The position numbers and the translations under genes are program-made. The notes below the pieces were generated by a model, which searched no databases, was not told where the DNA came from, and saw only the letters and a program-made list of their open reading frames with translations. Source: Allantophomopsis cytisporea (lineage: Eukaryota; Ascomycota; Leotiomycetes; Phacidiales; Phacidiaceae). From it: a stretch of DNA of 64,000 bases. This document shows, piece by piece, positions 1 through 12,148 of the stretch; the first letter of the stretch is position 1, and every line of letters begins with the position of its first letter. The stretch covers positions 1,736,001-1,800,000 of the forward strand of contig CP103032.1 in the NCBI GenBank assembly GCA_024752435.1, in the 5' to 3' direction.

Positions 1-794
1 GTTGGATATCTTTCTCCTTAAGAATGATTCTGTTTGGCATATCAGGTGTTCCTGGTAGGACGATGTATCCTAGGATCCCCATGGGGATGGTGATGATAGC
101 ACAGATGATGTACATCCATCTCCAACCTGCAAGACCATGTACGCCATCAAGTTGAGCCGAGGCGCCTGCTTGAATCAACCCAGCTGTGAGGGTTCCAAGT
201 GTAAGGCCAACATAAAACACCCCACCACGACGTGCGATCTCATCTCCGCGATACCAGGCGCCCAATATGTAATGGATTGCGGGGAAGAATGCAGCCTATA
301 CATCTGTTAGACAAGTTTCTTCGGAGACAATCAGCGTTACATACCTCGAAAAAGCCGACCAGGAAACGATATGCCATCAACTCGCCATAGCTCTGCGCTC
401 TATATTGAATGAGGGTAAAGATCCCCCACGCGATATCCAAGAATGGAATGATCCAATACATTGGCAATCTTGTGAACAGAAACATAAAAGGTAGTTGTCC
501 TACGACCGCTCCAACCGTGTATATCGTCTGCAAGTGTACCAATTCGTTGCCGTGGAAGCCGAGATCTTCTTTGAGGCCCGAGACATAGGCATTATCTGAT
601 GCAGTTAAATTTCATGTAACCTTTAGCTATTGGAGATATTTACTCAAGTTTGCCTGGTCGATGTACTTTACCCAGTATGACAGGAACGCATAAGGGACGA
701 TAAGAAGGTCGAGCTTGAAAATAAGTTTGCGCTCTTCTTTCGTATCTGATGGAGCGAACCACTGGACCTGCCACCATCTTCGACCTGCGACCAT
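1..794 (-). CDS. MFS transporter, Dal5/allantoate permease-like, N-terminal part
   Basis: Plasma-membrane major facilitator of the fungal anion:cation symporter (Dal5-like) type, a family that takes up organic anions such as allantoate, vitamins or amino-acid derivatives; the substrate cannot be told here. Three exons are read: 644-794, 345-595 and 1-295, with introns 596-643 and 344-296 of 48-49 nt and GT/AG ends. Together they give about 232 residues and the gene continues off the left edge. Seen are KEERKLIFKLDLLIVPYAFL with WVKYIDQANLNNAY (first helix and its usual YxDRxNxxxA-like loop), then HLQTIYTVGAVVGQLPFMF, the YRFLVGFFEAAFFP motif, and WRWMYIICAIITIPMGI, all in family order. The start is placed at the ATG at 794 (MVAGRRWWQVQWF), because upstream ATGs are in other frames. 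Sequence after about helix 6 is outside the window, so integrity is unknown. Confidence 0.9.
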
Positions 795-3700
795 TTTGAA
801 TTCGAAGAGGCGCTGTTGTTATATGCTCGTTCAATGTGGTTGACATTTCTCAGGTTACACAGCAGCATCTTATGTATATACCATTATGGGTTTCTTCTTC
901 TTTTGTGACAACGACGCCCCTCTTCATAATAGATCACAAGGCGTCAACGCCAAAGAATATTGCGTAAATCTAAGTTTACAAGGAACTGATCTGCATTACG
1001 GGTATATTAGTGGAGAGTTTATAGGAAATGCAAAGCGATAAGAATCGTTGCAGTAGCTATGTTGCATTAGAATATTGGTCCTGTAGATTCGTGATCGAAG
1101 GGGGTTAAGTGGGGTTGCGAACTGCAAGCACGTTATCGCGATGCGCATGACGCCAGTGCACGAGATGGTCGAAGTTGACTTCGCTACTGCAATGTTATAT
1201 ATCTATCGGGATATGTTGAAAAGCGAAATAAACCTATGTGTTGACTTCCTATAGTTATTTTCCATGATTGTGTGAATTTGGGAGTTCGGGTCAAAATTCC
1301 CTTGTGCCAGCTGCCGTACCCAACTTCTTCGCACATAACATGGTCATGGGATGAAACAACAGGATATGAACCAATGAATAGGCGACTGACGACGTCCCGC
1401 ATCATGTATTCGGTGTTACTGACCCAATTACATTTGCCTCTTTCTTCACTTATGTAGCGGATTAGAGAAGATAGAGCCCGCATGATTGAATGGCAGTAGG
1501 TCGGGTTCAGTCGATATTTATCAACTTCTGATGAGCCACGAAACATGACTTACTACAAATCTTTGACGACTAGGTGACTGGTAATGAGGAAACGAATAAT
1601 TCTCTTCTTGCAGGACTTATTATGACCTGAGGGTACTCTTCAATCGCAGTGTTCGTCAATACGTCCCATTTGACTTTCGTAGAGGTCTAACAATATCAGG
1701 GCTATACAGCTCAGCTAAGCTCGCGGAAACTTAGGGAGCACATCTGAAGTATTCTTGTATCGCAATTCCGCTTTCGAATGTCGTTGGTTGTGTTTGAGTG
1801 ACACATCGGCCTGCATATCGATTCGTGGCGCAGAGGTCCGTTATTTAAGATCATAATGATGTGTGTTTATGATAATCAAGTGGCGGTCGAGCGAGGAAGT
1901 GAATGGTATTCAGCTCAATTGCTGGATACCATCGAGATACCATGCTCGCAATGAGATCATTTATGCCTGAGCAGACTCTGAGAAGGTCAGCTATCTGTCT
2001 GCCCCGCGTCAATGCTTTTATGAATGGAAAGTGAAAACAATGGAGGTTGTGAACTCATCCCATTCCTCGAATCAAGAAGAAATGAATTTCATTGTGCTGA
2101 CATTACCTTGGGCTAGAGTTCGTCATAGGTGCTTTTATCAGATTGAACTTGGTAGATTTATGAAATCTTTCTGAGTCCCGATGAACAAATGTATGACGAG
2201 GACTGCAGGCTATGAATTCAAGATTTGCGTCTACGAGTGCAATATCATGAATCATCTCGGAAAGGAGCCTGATGATAGATTGATGCCAATACTCGTATTC
2301 ACGCCTTGAATAAGACATTCCAATAGCGCTCATCGAGATTTCATCGGCAGTTTTGGTTGAGTTGAGCGCGGTTTTGTTAGTTTCGTGAAGTAGAAATGAC
2401 AGACATATTTGACCTCTCAATGACACCACCCAAGATTCATGGAGAAATCAAGTTTTCAAGTCTGTGATCGAGAATTTGACCTCGAGTTGTGCGATAGTGC
2501 CACAAATGGGCTTCGTTTGCCATATTAACATCACTCCTCGTCTATTCCTTCAAATTTTGAAAGTGTTGATAGCTGGATAGGTCATCTGGTCCTGTAGTCA
2601 AGCGTCAGAATTGTTCGAGTGTAAAACTCAAACAGCATCTTCGCAATAGGATATCGCAAAGATCTTGGTATGTGCTATCGCAAAGGAATCGAGGTTTGAT
2701 TTCAAGGCTAAAATCTCAGCTTGGAATCAATGTCGGTCCTACTGGAGGAAGCCGAATGGGTCGTTCTCCGGGTGTTGGAGTGCTAGAGGCAGTTTTCAAA
2801 CGTCCTCATGGCACTCCTGATCCTTCCGCTCGCAAGCTGTACCGCATTGCGGCATGTGGCCGATAGGTAGGATTAGTGAATTGTGGGTGAGTACAGCAGT
2901 TTGTGATGCCATGATGGTCTTTATTAAAGCTTTCAATTAAAATCTATTGAAACGTATCCTGCTGAATCGAAGAATTTTCGGACTGGTAAGATGTCAAAAT
3001 CTTGTTCGTACGCCGATGGTCAGGATGATTTGCGAAATACGAGGTCTGTGTATCAGAAGGATTGCAGTGATGCAGGGCCGGAAATTTTAATCTACATCTC
3101 AGGTCCAGCGCTTCTTGTCAGCCGCCACTGCTTAAATACCTTATTGCAACCACCACGCCTCTGCGATAGTATTTACGTCTCTGGCCCCATACTTATTTAC
3201 CACACATTAATATAGCTTAGAGATTGTGTCTTCGATCTTCAAGTTGGAGTAAGAAATCCAACTCTCAGAATCTCCATTTCTAACCTCCCTCGGCATCCAT
3301 CCGAACTGCTTGGCGTTTTGGCGCCTGTACCGCGAAGGATCGCCCGCTAGGCAACTCAACCTTAAACACCCATACCTCTTTGCCAGGGGGATTTGTTTCT
3401 AGTTGATGGGAGCTGGCTTTCAATGAGATTGTCTGCAAACTGAATCTAGTTTGATGGATTTCGATGACATGTCACTGGTGCAAACTGAGCTTTCCACATT
3501 GATTGAAGCTTGGAAGTTGTGGCTTTCTAAAATCTTGATTTCATTATGGCAATGTGGAGCTGAGATTCTACTAACACGGTGGTCCACTTGGCCTTGTAGC
3601 AGTCTTGGAATTTGGGGAGCAGGATAATTTATGGATTGTATATGACAGCTATCAACTCTGAAGGTATAAGAGCATGTGAATCCGCCTATGATTTGTTTCT

Positions 3701-3802
3701 CTGCTCTATTCATCCACTCGTTCACACATCATTACATTCGTTATTTCTCTAGTTCTCAACCGTCTATCTTTTCCCCAATATTATATACGCTCTATTTCCA
3801 AT
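795..3802. other. 3-kb intergenic stretch
   Basis: No convincing gene between the transporter and the cutinase. Open frames on the minus strand at 1184-1546 and 2103-2429 and on the plus strand at 2672-2866 and 2991-3215 match no family I recognise and join by no plausible splice sites. They could be remnants of an old gene. The last 350 bases hold the cutinase promoter; a TATA-like GGTATAAG sits at about 3662, some 140 bases before the cutinase ATG, and the 100 bases before the ATG are C/T-rich as in highly expressed fungal genes. Confidence 0.5.
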
Positions 3803-4860
3803 ATGAAGTTCACATCCGCAGCTGCTGTCCTTGCGCTTTGCGCTCCAGCCCTCGCTGCCCCCCAGTTTAGCATCCCTAGCTTCGGATCCACAACTGGAAG
3901 TACAGGTACAGGTACAGGCAGTACGTTTTCAATTCCTTCTTTCTCCAACTTGGGGTCTACAAGTGGTGGTACTGGCATAGGCTGTACGTCCCTGACTCCT
4001 CTTGCGCCCCTCCGCTTTCCCCGTCATCTGGGTCCCCTTTCAAGTTCTTTTTCCAGTCTTTAGTCAAGTGCCACATTCGACTTTCCAAGCTTCTCGAAAC
4101 TAACATATCCAGCAACCTCCACGGCTTCATCGGGCTCCGACACCGAGAACGATGTGACAAACAACGCTGGCTGTAAGGATGTGACCGTTATCTTTGCTCG
4201 TGGAACCAGTGAGTCTGGCAATGTCGGCACCGTAGCTGGACCACCATTCTTCACATCTCTCAAGAGTTCTGTGAGCAGTGTCGCCGTCCAAGGTGTGGAT
4301 TATGCCGCTAGTGCTGCGGGTAACGCCAATCAGGTAAGCTCTTCCTATCTTGTTAGCCTTGATTGAGATTTGGTGGATGGGGTTCAAATCGTAGATTGTT
4401 TGAATTATACGATGGAGAATTGAAAAGAGTGATTCAAAGGGGCTTTGCTGACAACCAAAGGGCGCGGATGGAGGTCCAACAATGCAGAAACTCGTCACCA
4501 CGGCACTCAGCCAGTGCCCCAGCACAAAGATTGTGCTCTCAGGCTATTCGCAAGGCGCAATGGTCGTCCACTATGCGGCTAAGAGTTTGACTGCAAGCCA
4601 GATCGGTGCTGGTAATTCTCTCATCCTCTACCCAACTTTCCCCCGGATTCGTATTAACTCTTTCAGTTGTGCTTTTCGGTGACCCAGAGAACAACTCTGC
4701 TGTCGGAAGCGTGCCCACAGCGGAAGTCAAGGAGTTCTGTGCTGATGGCGATGACGTCTGCAATGGGAGCGGCACCTTCGCTATTACCTCCGCTCATCTT
4801 TCCTACGGCAATGATGCCGATGCTGCTGCATCTTTCGTCAAGTCCACTTTAGGACTTTGA
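3803..4860 (+). CDS. Secreted cutinase (carbohydrate esterase family 5)
   Basis: Extracellular serine esterase that cleaves cutin polyester or related acyl esters on plant surfaces. Exons 3803-3983, 4113-4333, 4461-4611 and 4667-4860 give 248 residues; all junctions have GT/AG ends and keep phase. Residues 1-18 form a signal peptide (MKFTSAAAVLALCAPALA). A Ser/Gly/Thr-rich low-complexity stretch of roughly 70 residues follows before the catalytic domain, which begins at CKDVTVIFARGTSE (oxyanion region). The nucleophile is in GYSQG (Ser164), then LFGDPE, the catalytic Asp in DGDDVC (Asp214) and the His in SAHLSYG (His228). Spacing fits cutinases (usual length about 210-230), so the domain looks complete. 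Acetylxylan esterases share the fold, so the substrate is inferred. The unusual part is the long linker-like N-terminal extension without a carbohydrate-binding module. Confidence 0.93.
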
Positions 4861-7157
4861 ATGAACGTTCGAGAATATGTAGCTGGACATATCATCGTGA
4901 CGCTTGATTCTGCTGGCAGCTGCGCTTTGGGAGTCCGGACTTTGATTGATTCAGTTGATATTGATGTTGTGGCGGGCCTCGGAGATATAAGCAAGATATA
5001 AGCAAGATATAAGAGCTATTTTTGGAGACACATATATGACTTTGATGGAGATTCAAGTTCCTTGATTAGCATTGGTTGTAGTGTATGTTTCCCAGCAAAT
5101 ATGACATTGTTCTTGTATCTTGATAAGTGTCGAGTAAATTGGAAAAGAAACATTGCTGACTTGCAGCAGAATGTGGCCGGTACTAATGAATTGCTCCAAG
5201 TCCATCAAGATTGTTGCCGCTCTTGAAAACTGCGAACAATAGCTTATGAAACACTTGATCTAAATGGTGCATTTCGTTTGAATTACGCTCTTCATAGGGG
5301 CGTTGTCATATCAAAGCATTGAAAATACTGATGGTAAATATAGCTCATAGTCAAGACCATTCAAGCAGCTGATGAAGAACCTCCTCAAAGAGATCCAAAC
5401 ACATCACGTGACGCGGCTGAAGGTGCTTCGAGGTGGTCGAGTACTTCAACGAGGCTAATGATAATTCCCCTCAGCCGGACTTCATAGTGCCCCTTTTCAA
5501 TTTCAGTGGGTGCGCAGCTGCACGTGACCTGGATGCAGGTGGTCCTCAAGCTTTGTTCAGCTTCTCGAGGCTGAACTCGAGGCTGTAGATGCTGATGATT
5601 TTCATGATGTAGAAACCAACCTCATCTTATAGAATATTCTACTCACTACTGTCAACGCAATGAAAGCGCAATCTATGAAGTGTTAAATTCTCAATGCATT
5701 GGCTTGATGAATTCTCCTGAATGATAATAGTTTGCTTGTGCGTAGCAAGCTCGAAGTGGCTTCCAGAATGTAATGGTAGGTAGTCTTGGTGCTTTGAAGC
5801 CTCATCAATATACTTCATCCACATCAATCCCAACACTCGGCTGAAGTTCAGCCTTCTTGAATGAGTTCTGGTGCGGTGGTCCGGATATATCAACAAGCTT
5901 TTCTTTCGGTGTTGTCACACTTCCTCCCTTCCAACATCAACAACTTCCTTTTCTCTGTCACCTGGGGAGACTTCCTTCCAACTCATCCTCTGCTTTTCAT
6001 AATAGACTCCTTTTAATTGTCCCTGTACTTCTTCTTCGTTAGATCTCCTTCCAATCAATAGGGTCTACCTTCTCTGCGACGTGGTCTGACCTCGACTTAA
6101 CTTACTGTTGTTTCCTCAGACTCCTTCATACGTCTCTTGTACAAATACACACTCTCTTCGTCACTTTCCGGATATTTGGCACATAACATCATCATTCCTT
6201 TCCACCGACAGTGAATACTATCATTGTCTAGACAAATCGTCTGTTCTGTAACACAAATCAGTAAGTCTTCCAACCTATCCAACCTTTCCTCACAGAACGC
6301 GTCCGCGGCTTTCAAGTCGCGACTGTACTTACGTACTTCTTTACTAAACACTACACCAACACAACATCACACCTCTCTCCTTCTTCCTCCTTCTTTTTGA
6401 TAACGACTCCAACATTCTCCTATTCCTACATCACAAACTCTTTCAACTTGTCTACTGACCAGCTTCCCATTTCGATAGTTGCTTGTTGCTCGTTATCGCG
6501 TCAAAAATCAAGACATTGGTCCTTCTGCTACTTGCCAACATCGTTCAACAATCCTTTTCTTGATTGTAAGTAGCATTGACGCGATTATATCGACTTTCGA
6601 CTTGACTTAGGCTTCTCATCGGTCATTCAACACAGAATTATGATATACTCATAATCTTACGCGTTGAACTCCATCCAAAGCTTCCTTCGTCACTTTTCGG
6701 TTGATCTTGGATACTAACGCGTCGCGATAGCTGTGCTTTTTTGTCTCGTCATATTTTCCCTTAGGTACAACTTCGAGGTAAGTATATCCTCTCACAGAGC
6801 TTCGAGTCCATTCACCGTCCTTTTCATGATCGTCGTTGTCAAACTTAAACGCATGCTGACGAGATAATACTTAGCTGTGCTTGTAGTATACCTAGCATTG
6901 CAATAGTTTGTCGTCACTTTTGACGGCATCTTACTAGTTTCTCATTGGTCATAAGTAAGTGCTTTGCATCCCTTTCATACAGCATAACGCGTCCTCGTGG
7001 ACACAACTTGGCTTGCCATGCCTTGCCCCTGTCGAGGCTACTTGAGTTATCCTTGTTGACATGACCACACTTGATTTTGTGTTCAACTTCCAGGGCACAT
7101 ACTGACTATCAATAGTTGAGCCGATTTTTCCAAGCTCTTCAGTCATAGCCAGAAAAA
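4861..7157. other. Intergenic; C/T-rich leader before the RGG gene
   Basis: No gene recognised. A short tandem repeat of gcaagatataa lies at about 4988-5012. Two CACGTGAC (E-box-like, bHLH type) sites occur near 5406 and 5521. From about 5880 to 7150 the plus strand is strongly pyrimidine-rich (many cttc/tcc tracts), as expected for a promoter and long 5' leader, possibly with a leader intron, of the gene starting at 7158. The minus-strand open frame at 6097-6351 is judged a by-product of that composition. Confidence 0.5.
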
Positions 7158-9534
7158 ATGCGTAGAGGTCGTACAACCTATCAAGGCAGGGGTAGAGGCC
7201 GAGGCCAGACACTCAACAATCGTGGCGGTAGAAACCCACATGGAAGAACCCACACCGAATCAAGCAGTCACCGTGGTAATCGTCGAGGCCGAGGTCAAGC
7301 TCGTCCAATTACTCCTTCGGATGGCCGTGCACAGGTATGTAAAGAAATCTTCTCTGATACACTCATTGCACTTGCTTTCTTTTATCTTCGATTGTGGGTT
7401 TCTGAGCTTGAAAGCGCTCATCCGGATCATCATGATCGAAACCCCCTCCCACATTACATTTCGTTGTGGTTTTCAAATACAGTGGTTCGAAGAGTGTGCA
7501 AAAGTTTTCAACTCAAAGCCTTTGTGAATTCCCCAAATGGCAAATGCCATAGTTGTTCACGAGGCAGAATACAGACTTTGTGCACGTCGGGTACGTTTCT
7601 TCAGGCGGAAGAAACGTGATGGTGGACCGCCTTCTTCTCTCTTTTCCAAGTGCATTCCGCACATCTTCCCAAATGATGATCATATAATAGATCATTTTGA
7701 TGGAAGCCCGGCATTGGCTTCCTGTGAGGCGCGGATTCGCCTCTTGCATGGATTTTACGCACATTTGAACTGATGGGATATCTCTTGTCTTATCTCTTGC
7801 CTTTTCTCCATCAAACATTATTCTGAGAAGATGCTGACTTGCTGAAGACTTTTGTTCGCGTTGGTAACCCGGCAGAGCAACAAACCCGTACTTTCCCTAA
7901 TGGTACGACACTTACATACGGGCCGAATGTAAGTTCCTCTTGCTCTGTAGCCCTTAACGCTATATATATTGATATTGACCTCTGCGCAGGACCCGGTGGA
8001 CGAATTCCTTCCTGGATCCGCATTTGCGGAACAGGGTGTCGAGCTTGATCATGCGATGGCAGATCTTGTTGCTGATGCGCCTGGTCCTGTACGATTCAGT
8101 GAGGAGGAGTTCTATAGAGTCCCTATCACTCGTGCCTCCAGACTCGCTGGAGTTCAAGGCTTTTCTGGAGGCTTCCAGTCTTCAGATTTGGAGCTCCGAA
8201 ATGGTTACTACGCAGGTAGTAACTCTCCTGAAGTGTTCGACTTGCCTCCTCCTCTGGCGACTGTTTACCGTAACAGATCTGACCGATCAAACTGGGTCGG
8301 GGGGAACTATATAGGTGAAACGGTCGACACTCGTGGTGGAGGCCGCCCACGAGCTCGCAATGAAAATGGTCAGCGTATCTGTAGCACTGGGGATCAATTT
8401 CGCTCGATTCAGCGTGCTCAGAACTGGAGAGAAAGCCACCGGACAGATAGCCTCCCACATCAGCATGCTTCTGGTGGTATTTCCAACTCCCAGGGTAGCC
8501 AGATCATCCCTGCTGCTGGCAATTTTGGTTCTGTTCCCATGGATCCCTTCCAATATCCATATGCTGCAGTCTTCCCTCACGCTCCTGGTTATGCTGGTGA
8601 CAACCCACACGCTCAGTACATTGGTGATAATCAACATGTTCAGTATGTTGGTGACAACTTACATGCTCAGTACGTTGGCGATGATCAACATGACCAGTAC
8701 GTTGGTGACAACCCAAATTACCAGTACGACGTTACCCTAGAGCACATCACCCAAGCCAAAGCTGTTGACGATGAGAGCTTTGACTCTTTGGCTGCCACCT
8801 TCGAAGCTACAGAGTTCTATGGGCTTTCGACGGAGAACATCTATGGAGAGACTGGACTTCATGGCATGCTGAACGGTGGCCCTGTTGGCACTGTTGGTGA
8901 CGCTGGTGCTGTTGGTGCTGGTGGTGCCTCTCACATGGCCACAGACGCAGAGAATCAGAGCGAAATGGCTCCGCATATCAGACGTGCCCTTGAAATTCAG
9001 CTTGGTATCCGAAATCATGACGCTTCCGAGACAGCTAATCACGCAGAGTCTGAACCTGTCCAAGGTGTTGCTGGTCCGTCTACTTCTGCTTCTCGTGCTG
9101 CTGCTGCTGCTGCTGCTGAAGAGCAGTATCAAGAGCATCTGAACTACCAAGTAGATGAAGTTTCTCGCTTTGGGCAGGAGAGTTGGTACCGTCCAGACCA
9201 GCCTGCTTTCATGCAGCGAGGGTTCGAACTTGGTGGTGGCCGTCGATCAGGTGGATCGACCCACGCGAATGCTGTTGGTATGCAATACCTTCAGCATCAG
9301 ATCGCTCAGGAAGAAGCCCGCCAGAGACAGGCTGAGCATTCTCAGGACAACGAAGGACCTGGCCACTTCGTTTCTCACGCAGAGTATCTGGCGGCTCTGG
9401 TTGACCGTGAGGATGGTTTCGTTCAACAGGATGAGGATGCAGATGCAGACAATATGGAGGGTGTAGAGGATACAGAAGACCACCAAGCAGATAGCGATGA
9501 TCCTGACAAGGAGAATCGTCAGACAGGATGTTAA
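7158..9534 (+). CDS. RGG-box protein with nonapeptide repeats, function unknown
   Basis: Family not recognised. Proposed exons are 7158-7334, 7848-7928 and 7990-9534, giving about 600 residues in phase. The first intron would be 513 nt, long for this genome, so a missing small exon is possible (for example a phase-compatible segment ending at the GTACGT donor at 7591). Residues 1-59 are rich in RG/RGG (GRGRGRGQ, NNRGGR, HRGNRRGRGQ), a composition typical of RNA-binding or condensate-forming proteins. Residues about 289-333 are five 9-residue repeats of the form GDNxHxQYV, encoded by 27-bp DNA repeats at 8596-8730. A Gly/Ala/Val-rich piece (GTVGDAGAVGAGGA), a poly-alanine tract near 9098-9118 and a very acidic C-terminus (DEDADADNMEGVEDTED) follow. 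No enzymatic motif is visible. An RNA-related role is inference from composition only. Confidence 0.75.
8596..8730 (+). repeat. In-frame 27-bp tandem repeat (five units)
   Basis: Five consecutive 27-bp units inside the RGG-protein gene encode GDNPHAQYI, GDNQHVQYV, GDNLHAQYV, GDDQHDQYV and GDNPNYQYD. Unit length is a multiple of three, so copy-number change would keep frame. The last unit is the most divergent. Confidence 0.9.
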
Positions 9535-10146
9535 TGGTGATAGTTGTTGTGCTATCCGCTTGGATTCCTTTTGGTTTCTATTGGAGTTCTTCGTGTTTAG
9601 CCAGCATCTTTCGTACTGTCGGCTGAGATCTGCTGTAGCATCATTTTGGTTGTTTTGTTAGCACTGTGCTTATTACAGGGCAGTTGTTTTCTCCGTGAGT
9701 CGTCCTTCGGTGATGATCATATCTTGGAGATGTAGTAGATCGAATAGTTAGAGCGCTTGCAGAATCCAGGTGTTCTCTTCCAGATGTGTTCTCTGAACTA
9801 TGTGCAATACTGCTAGTCCTTTCCTCCGTGGTGCATCTCAGTTATATGAACAAGATCACTGATCACTTCACACGTGTATCCGCATGACGGATGTGCTTAT
9901 CACCAACAAATGTACAAAAGGTCAGATTTGATGTACTGAAATGTTTCTAATGCCGCACAGCAGCTATTACGAGCTTCGTTGGATGTTGTGGTCATTCATT
10001 AAGAAATATACAATACATATCATGGACTGACGTTGCAAATTCCCAAAGACGAACAAACGTGCCGTTGGGCTGGTGCCTGAAAACACGGCTCTTAACCTTA
10101 GGATTTACAATTATTTCATCAACGACACAACATTCAAAACACAAAA
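9535..10146. other. 3' region of the RGG gene and promoter of hus1
   Basis: About 600 bases without a coding signal. The first part is T-rich and probably 3' untranslated sequence of the upstream gene; the last 100 bases precede the hus1 ATG. No repeat or RNA gene seen. Confidence 0.5.
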
Positions 10147-11480
10147 ATGCGGTTCAAAACATCCGTGAAGAATATCCAGACCTTCACAAGTAATCGAATC
10201 TTTACCCTGATAGTACTGATATATACTAATGTGAGATATAGAATTTACAGCTTCTCTCGCGTCACTGGGCAATATTGCATGGGTGCGCCTCGATGATGAG
10301 GGCGTGCGATTCACCATCATTCCAGAGACAGGAACACAGGTTTGGGCGTAAGTAACTCAAGTTAATTCTCATCTCTGAGTAATTCTATCTACAGCATTTC
10401 TGCATTTCGTCGGAGACTCTCTATCAAACACCTCTTCATTATCCTATCAATCACTAAACCTTCAAACACGCTCATGTTCCCATCAAGCATCTCATTCTCT
10501 TTCAATCAAGCTTCTTTGTTTTCCAAACCCACCTAATCCCCACAGATCCCTCTCGATAGATACTCTCTTCTCAGACTATACCATCCAATCCGCCGCGACA
10601 TCCAACCAAATAAATCTAGAATTACCCATAACGCCCCTCAACCGCGCTCTCAGGTCCGCCATAAACGCCACCTCAGCCTCCCTCCGTCTCACCAAGAAGG
10701 ACGGCCTCCCGATACTCTCCCTAACTGTGATAACAAGCACCAGCAACCCCGCCCCGTCAGCAGACCCCTTCTCCTCCACCTACGCCGAAGAACCACTCCA
10801 GTCAGCGCTTGAAACCACAATCACGCAGGACATCCCCGTGCGCGTGCTGACCCCCGACTCCGTAGCTGGCATCCACGAGCCGCGTGTCCGCGAGCCAGAT
10901 GTGCACATCCTTCTGCCAGCCCTAACCCAACTCAAGGCAATCTCGGATCGCTTCACGAAACTCGCTGTTGCGCCGTCATCGTCTGCAGGGTCGCTCTCCC
11001 ATGGTAATGCAAATTTTGGGGTGCGCGCTAACGCGGCGGTGCCGAAGTTGGAATTGAGTGCTAATATGCATGGGCGATTGAGGCTGGCCGTCAAGACGGA
11101 GGCGTTGAGTGTGAAAAGTGAGTGGAGTGGATTGCAGAATCCAGAATTAGAGCCGAGTCAGGTTGACGGGGATTTGGAGGAGCATCCTACTGCGTTGCTG
11201 CGGGCTAGGGGGGAGGATGCGTGGGCTACGGTTAGGATTGATGGGCGGGATTGGGGGAGGGTTTTGAGCGTTGGGAGGTTGGAGGGGAGAGTTGTTGCTT
11301 GTAAGTGTCTTTTTTCTGTTTTCGATAAGTTGATGGGGAGCATGATGAGGTGCTAGGATGATAGACTGACATTTAACAGGTTTTGTCGATCAGCACGCTC
11401 TTATCCTCTACGTCTATCTGCCAGCTGATGATGGAAATGAATCGGTGCTTACATACTACATCAGCTCCTACAGTATGTAG
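10147..11480 (+). CDS. hus1: DNA-damage checkpoint clamp subunit Hus1
   Basis: Subunit of the Rad9-Rad1-Hus1 (9-1-1) sliding clamp, loaded at damaged or stalled DNA in the nucleus to activate the ATR-type checkpoint. Exons 10147-10189, 10242-10347, 10546-11300 and 11380-11480 give 334 residues, with every junction in phase. Recognised features: the N-terminus MRFKTSVKNIQTFTKFTASL, then NIAWVRLDDEGVRFTIIPETGTQVWASLSIDTLF, the conserved INLELPITPLNRALRSA clamp segment, a central VRVLTPDSVAGIHEPRV stretch and the C-terminal VVACFVDQHALILYVYLP strand region. Length fits the family (about 280-340). Intron 2 is 198 nt; an alternative acceptor near 10395 is possible but does not improve the match. 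The exact C-terminus (YISSYSM) follows from the final exon's stop. Confidence 0.92.
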
Positions 11481-11775
11481 CATGTCGCGCGCACGCAAGG
11501 ATGGATTAGATTGGCATATTGGGCTATGGCTTGGAGGAATATGACGGAAACACGGAGCATTCACAATCACGACATGATGGATTTTTCTTGGGGTAGATAT
11601 GTAAATACGTAACGAGTAGGATATAAGGAACATGTCACTATTTGTAAATCTCTCTGAGGCATATCAACCACAAAAGCAAGTTTGCCAAAAAGATTCTTCC
11701 CTAATCTTGAGGTCAACGACAACGACATTTTCCACCACCCATAAAAGCAATATGGATAGTATCAAAAAAGCAAAA

Positions 11776-11894
11776 ACATACAACAGTAGGGATTCGCTGG
11801 TGGTCACCCACCCAACTACTAGTCTACCGATTTGAGGTTTGAGTACGGCAGAGCGGACGGGATGCCCTCTGATCCTCAATCTATGGTCGTATGT
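11776..11894 (-). rRNA. 5S ribosomal RNA gene, copy 1
   Basis: On the minus strand the 119 bases begin ACATACGACCATAG, contain CATCCCGTCCGCTC, the AGTAGTTGGGTGGGTGACCA block and CAGCGAATCCC, and end TGTTGTATGT, which is the standard order of fungal 5S rRNA. The ends pair (ACATAC with GTATGT). A T-rich stretch follows the 3' end (TTTTTGC then TTTTTT), as expected for RNA polymerase III termination. Lies downstream of the NLR gene and only 254 bp from copy 2. Confidence 0.95.
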
Positions 11895-12148
11895 GCTAGT
11901 TGCTTCGTAATCAGTGTATATAGTCTGTCTAACACAACTGCTCTCAAAACATAGTGTAAGTTTTGTCATCTCATGTTTTGTATATCTCTTTTATACATAC
12001 CAACTACAAAAGTAAGTGTCAGCTAAATTTGATATATACATAATGTTCTTCTTTAAGATTAACTAAGGTTAGTCACCGACTTGCTCCCGCCTCGTTCCCC
12101 ACCACCAAAAAAACAAAAAACGCTCTCAAAAACATCAAAAAGGCAAAA

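Noticed and set aside
1184..2429. Two minus-strand open frames of 120 and 108 residues
   Set aside because: No family match and no splice sites joining them into a plausible gene; kept only as possible remnants.
3780..3790. TATATA just before the cutinase ATG
   Set aside because: Only about 16 bases from the start codon, too close to serve as a TATA box for that start.
6097..6351. Minus-strand 84-residue frame rich in Glu/Lys
   Set aside because: Lies in the pyrimidine-rich leader of the plus-strand gene, which gives purine-rich (Glu/Lys/Arg) codons on the other strand.
8504..8716. Minus-strand HQHTEHV-repeat frame
   Set aside because: Antisense of the nonapeptide repeats in the RGG-protein gene.
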